A DNA stretch of 45,782 nucleotides, from the NCBI GenBank assembly GCA_000934455.1, contig KN882976.1, positions 19,466 through 65,247 on the forward strand, read 5' to 3'. The DNA comes from Apostichopus parvimensis (Eukaryota; Echinodermata; Holothuroidea; Aspidochirotida; Stichopodidae). Shown piece by piece: positions 44,087 through 45,782 of this stretch. The translations under genes and the position numbers were made by a program. Each line of letters starts with the position of its first letter. Position 1 is the stretch's first letter. The notes beneath the pieces were generated by a model. It was not told the DNA's origin and ran no database searches. It worked only from the letters and a program-made list of their open reading frames with translations.

Positions 44087-45647
44087 ATGCCGCGAGATTA
44101 CAAAAGAAGGTCTAACAGAAATTCATGGGACAGCAAGGCTATGGAGAATGCTATTGCAGCTGGTTCGAGGGGAGAAATGGGATTGAAAAGAGCCAGTAAA
44201 GCATTTAAAGTACCAAAAACCACCTTGAGACGACGAGTGAAGGGAACAAACATATACGCAAAACAAGGAGACAAGTCATTGGGTAGATTGAAGGTAGGTT
44301 CATTCGCTCATGGGAGATTTTATGCGTCACAGAGTCCAGTGATATAGTGGAGAATGATATGGAAATTTAGGATGATTTTCGGGCTATAATCGAGTGAAAC
44401 ACGGTTATATGTGAACAAAAAAACAACACTAAATCTGCCCAGGTGGGCTCTCTGTAGAGTCTAATGTCGACTTAAGATACAATGGGGGTGGAGGAGAGGG
44501 GTGGGGGAGGGGGGAGGGGTTACTAACTTTGAAGCATGTCATGTTTTTGTTAGGTAATCACCAGTAAGCTATAACACAACTCAGGAAAGCTATTTCTTTC
44601 TTATTCCAGCCAACATTTCCACCCGAAATCGAAGAAGAACTTGTGTCATACATTATTAGAATGGAGGAGATGATGTTTGGCACAACCACCACTGATGTCC
44701 GACGTCTCGCATATCAGCTGGCAGTCCGGAATCAAATTCCAAACAAATTTGATGACGACAAAGAGATAGCCGGGTTAGACTGGTTGGCTGGATTTATGAA
44801 GCGCCATCCGCAGCTATCCCTTAGAACCCCAGAAGCTACATCTGCTGCAAGGGCGAGGGGGTTCAACCAAACAGCGGTTGGGAAGTTTTTCGACCTGCTA
44901 GAGTCTTTGATGGAGGAGCATCATTTCGAACCTCAAAACATTTACAATGTCGATGAGACGGGTATGTCTACAGTTCAGGGGAAACCGTCGAAGATAATTG
45001 CAAAGAAGGGACGCCGGCAAGTTGGGACCCTAACTTCGGCCGAGCGTGGGACTCTTGTCACAGCGGAAATTTGCATGAATGTGACTGGGTCGTTTGTTCC
45101 TCCGCTCTTTATTTTCCCCAGGGTAAGGATGAAGCCAGAATTGATGGATGGCGCACCCATCGGCTCCATTTACGAGTGTCACAAGTCTGGCTGGATGCAG
45201 CTTCCGATATTTACGAGGTGGTTTCTTCATTTCATTAAGGTATCCGGAGCAACCAAAGACAACAAGGTGCTCCTGCTGCTCGACGGTCATGCCACCCACA
45301 CTAAAAATCTAGAGGTCATCAATCTAGCACGACAAAACGGTGTGTATCTTCTGTGCCTACCACCACATTGTTCACACAGGCTGCAACCGCTCGATGTAGC
45401 ATTCATGAAGCCTTTGTCCACTTTTTACACAAGGGCAATCGAACAATGGTTGAAGAATCATCCTGGCCGGAACGTCACCATATACCAAGTTGCTCGTTTA
45501 TTCAACGAAGCATACTTGAAGTCTGCAACTGCTCTGAATGCAGCGAGCGGTTTCCGAAAAACCGGGATATATCCTTTGAACCGGTGTAACAGGAAATTTT
45601 TCCCCCCTGAAAATTTTCCCCCCCGGGAGGAATTTTTCCTAGGATAA
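44087..45647 (+). CDS. pogo/Tigger transposase, two exons (44087-44293, 44610-45647)
   Basis: Joining at GTAGGT...TTCCAG in phase 0 gives 414 residues from MPRDYKRR to a TAA. The N-terminal Psq-type helix-turn-helix (about residues 10-55) includes ASKAFKVPKTTLRRRVKG. A CENPB/Tc5-type HTH follows (DWLAGFMKRHPQLSLRTPEA). The DDE_1 catalytic domain has YNVDETG, LLLDGHATH and LQPLDVAFMKPL, and the last two aspartates are 36 residues apart. All three acids are present and no stops interrupt it. The final 20 residues (FFPPENFPPREEFFLG) come from a C- and T-run-rich stretch and may be affected by sequencing error. Confidence 0.92.
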
Positions 45648-45782
45648 ATTCCCCCCCACCCTGAAAATTCCCCCCCCCCCACCATAAGCATGATCAATTT
45701 TCCTGCCAGCACCTGCAAGTCTTTAGCTTGCAATGAATTTCATAATATTCCTATATTCCAATAGGCGATATCTCAAATTCAG
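45648..45782. other. C-run-rich tail after the transposase, then unassigned sequence
   Basis: Poly-C tracts occur at 45650-45680. After them about 100 bases have no recognisable feature. No inverted copy of the left-end motif is present. Confidence 0.4.

Larger units (their letters stand above)
43524..45647 (+). mobile_element. pogo/Tigger-type DNA transposon
   Basis: The left end is near 43524-43529 (CAGTAGGGGAACATGGGG). A subterminal region with repeated GGGGTAAAACGGA motifs follows, then a two-exon transposase. I see no matching right terminal repeat before 45782, so the 3' end is lost, mutated or beyond the edge. It separates the plexin PSI exon from the unseen sema exons, presumably inside an intron. 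Confidence 0.75.

Noticed and set aside
45458..45733. Minus-strand ORFs over the transposase
   Set aside because: Shadow frames of the pogo transposase and C-run sequence.
1..45782. CRISPR arrays, bacterial operons, ribosome binding sites
   Set aside because: Spliced metazoan genes throughout; no regularly spaced repeats with unique spacers.

Overview
The window looks like nuclear DNA of an animal, probably a marine invertebrate (an echinoderm-like deuterostome is a guess from gene style and transposon mix, not a demonstrated assignment). It is AT-rich, has multi-exon genes with GT-AG introns of 0.2-2 kb, and carries LINE, SINE, hAT and pogo/Tigger elements. There is one 50-base assembly gap.

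The main content is a plexin locus on the minus strand. From about 43.2 kb down to 17.9 kb I could join 31 exons into one continuous open frame of 1237 residues. It ends in a stop codon followed by a poly(A) signal. In order the exons give: a PSI domain, several IPT/TIG domains with a possible proprotein convertase site (RGKR), one transmembrane helix, a juxtamembrane coiled coil, the first half of the plexin GAP domain, the inserted Rho-binding domain, an unusual linker, and the second half of the GAP domain. The sema domain of this gene must lie beyond the right edge.

The linker is the most interesting part. Between the Rho-binding domain and the second GAP half there are six small exons, all phase 1-1 and all a multiple of three, in three duplicated types. 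Four carry a YxxP motif (YDSP, YLHP, YLQP, YVSP), and the next constitutive exon adds a fifth (YDEP). YxxP is the classical phospho-ligand of Crk-family SH2 domains. In the same gene the conserved GAP arginine of the LPLRFW motif is glycine, and the RR pair of the first GAP half is RS. The gene may therefore have moved from Rap-GAP signalling to phosphotyrosine docking; this is inference.

Downstream on the same strand lie an orphan plexin GAP exon (10.3-10.4 kb, with a degraded partner near 11.0 kb) and the start of another plexin-type gene (sema exons at 5.6, 2.8 and 2.4 kb). This indicates a tandem plexin cluster that has been duplicated and partly eroded. The first sema exon ends in a small array that repeats its own 5' splice site.

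The spacers are full of mobile DNA: a LINE endonuclease fragment (1-916), a nested pair of hAT elements (6.5-7.6 kb), a decayed LINE (11.2-13.5 kb), a foldback element (14.8-15.2 kb), a second nested hAT pair (15.8-17.4 kb), LINE tails (about 19.3 and 21.9 kb), a tRNA-derived SINE (40.1-40.4 kb), and a pogo/Tigger element with an apparently intact two-exon transposase (43.5-45.7 kb).
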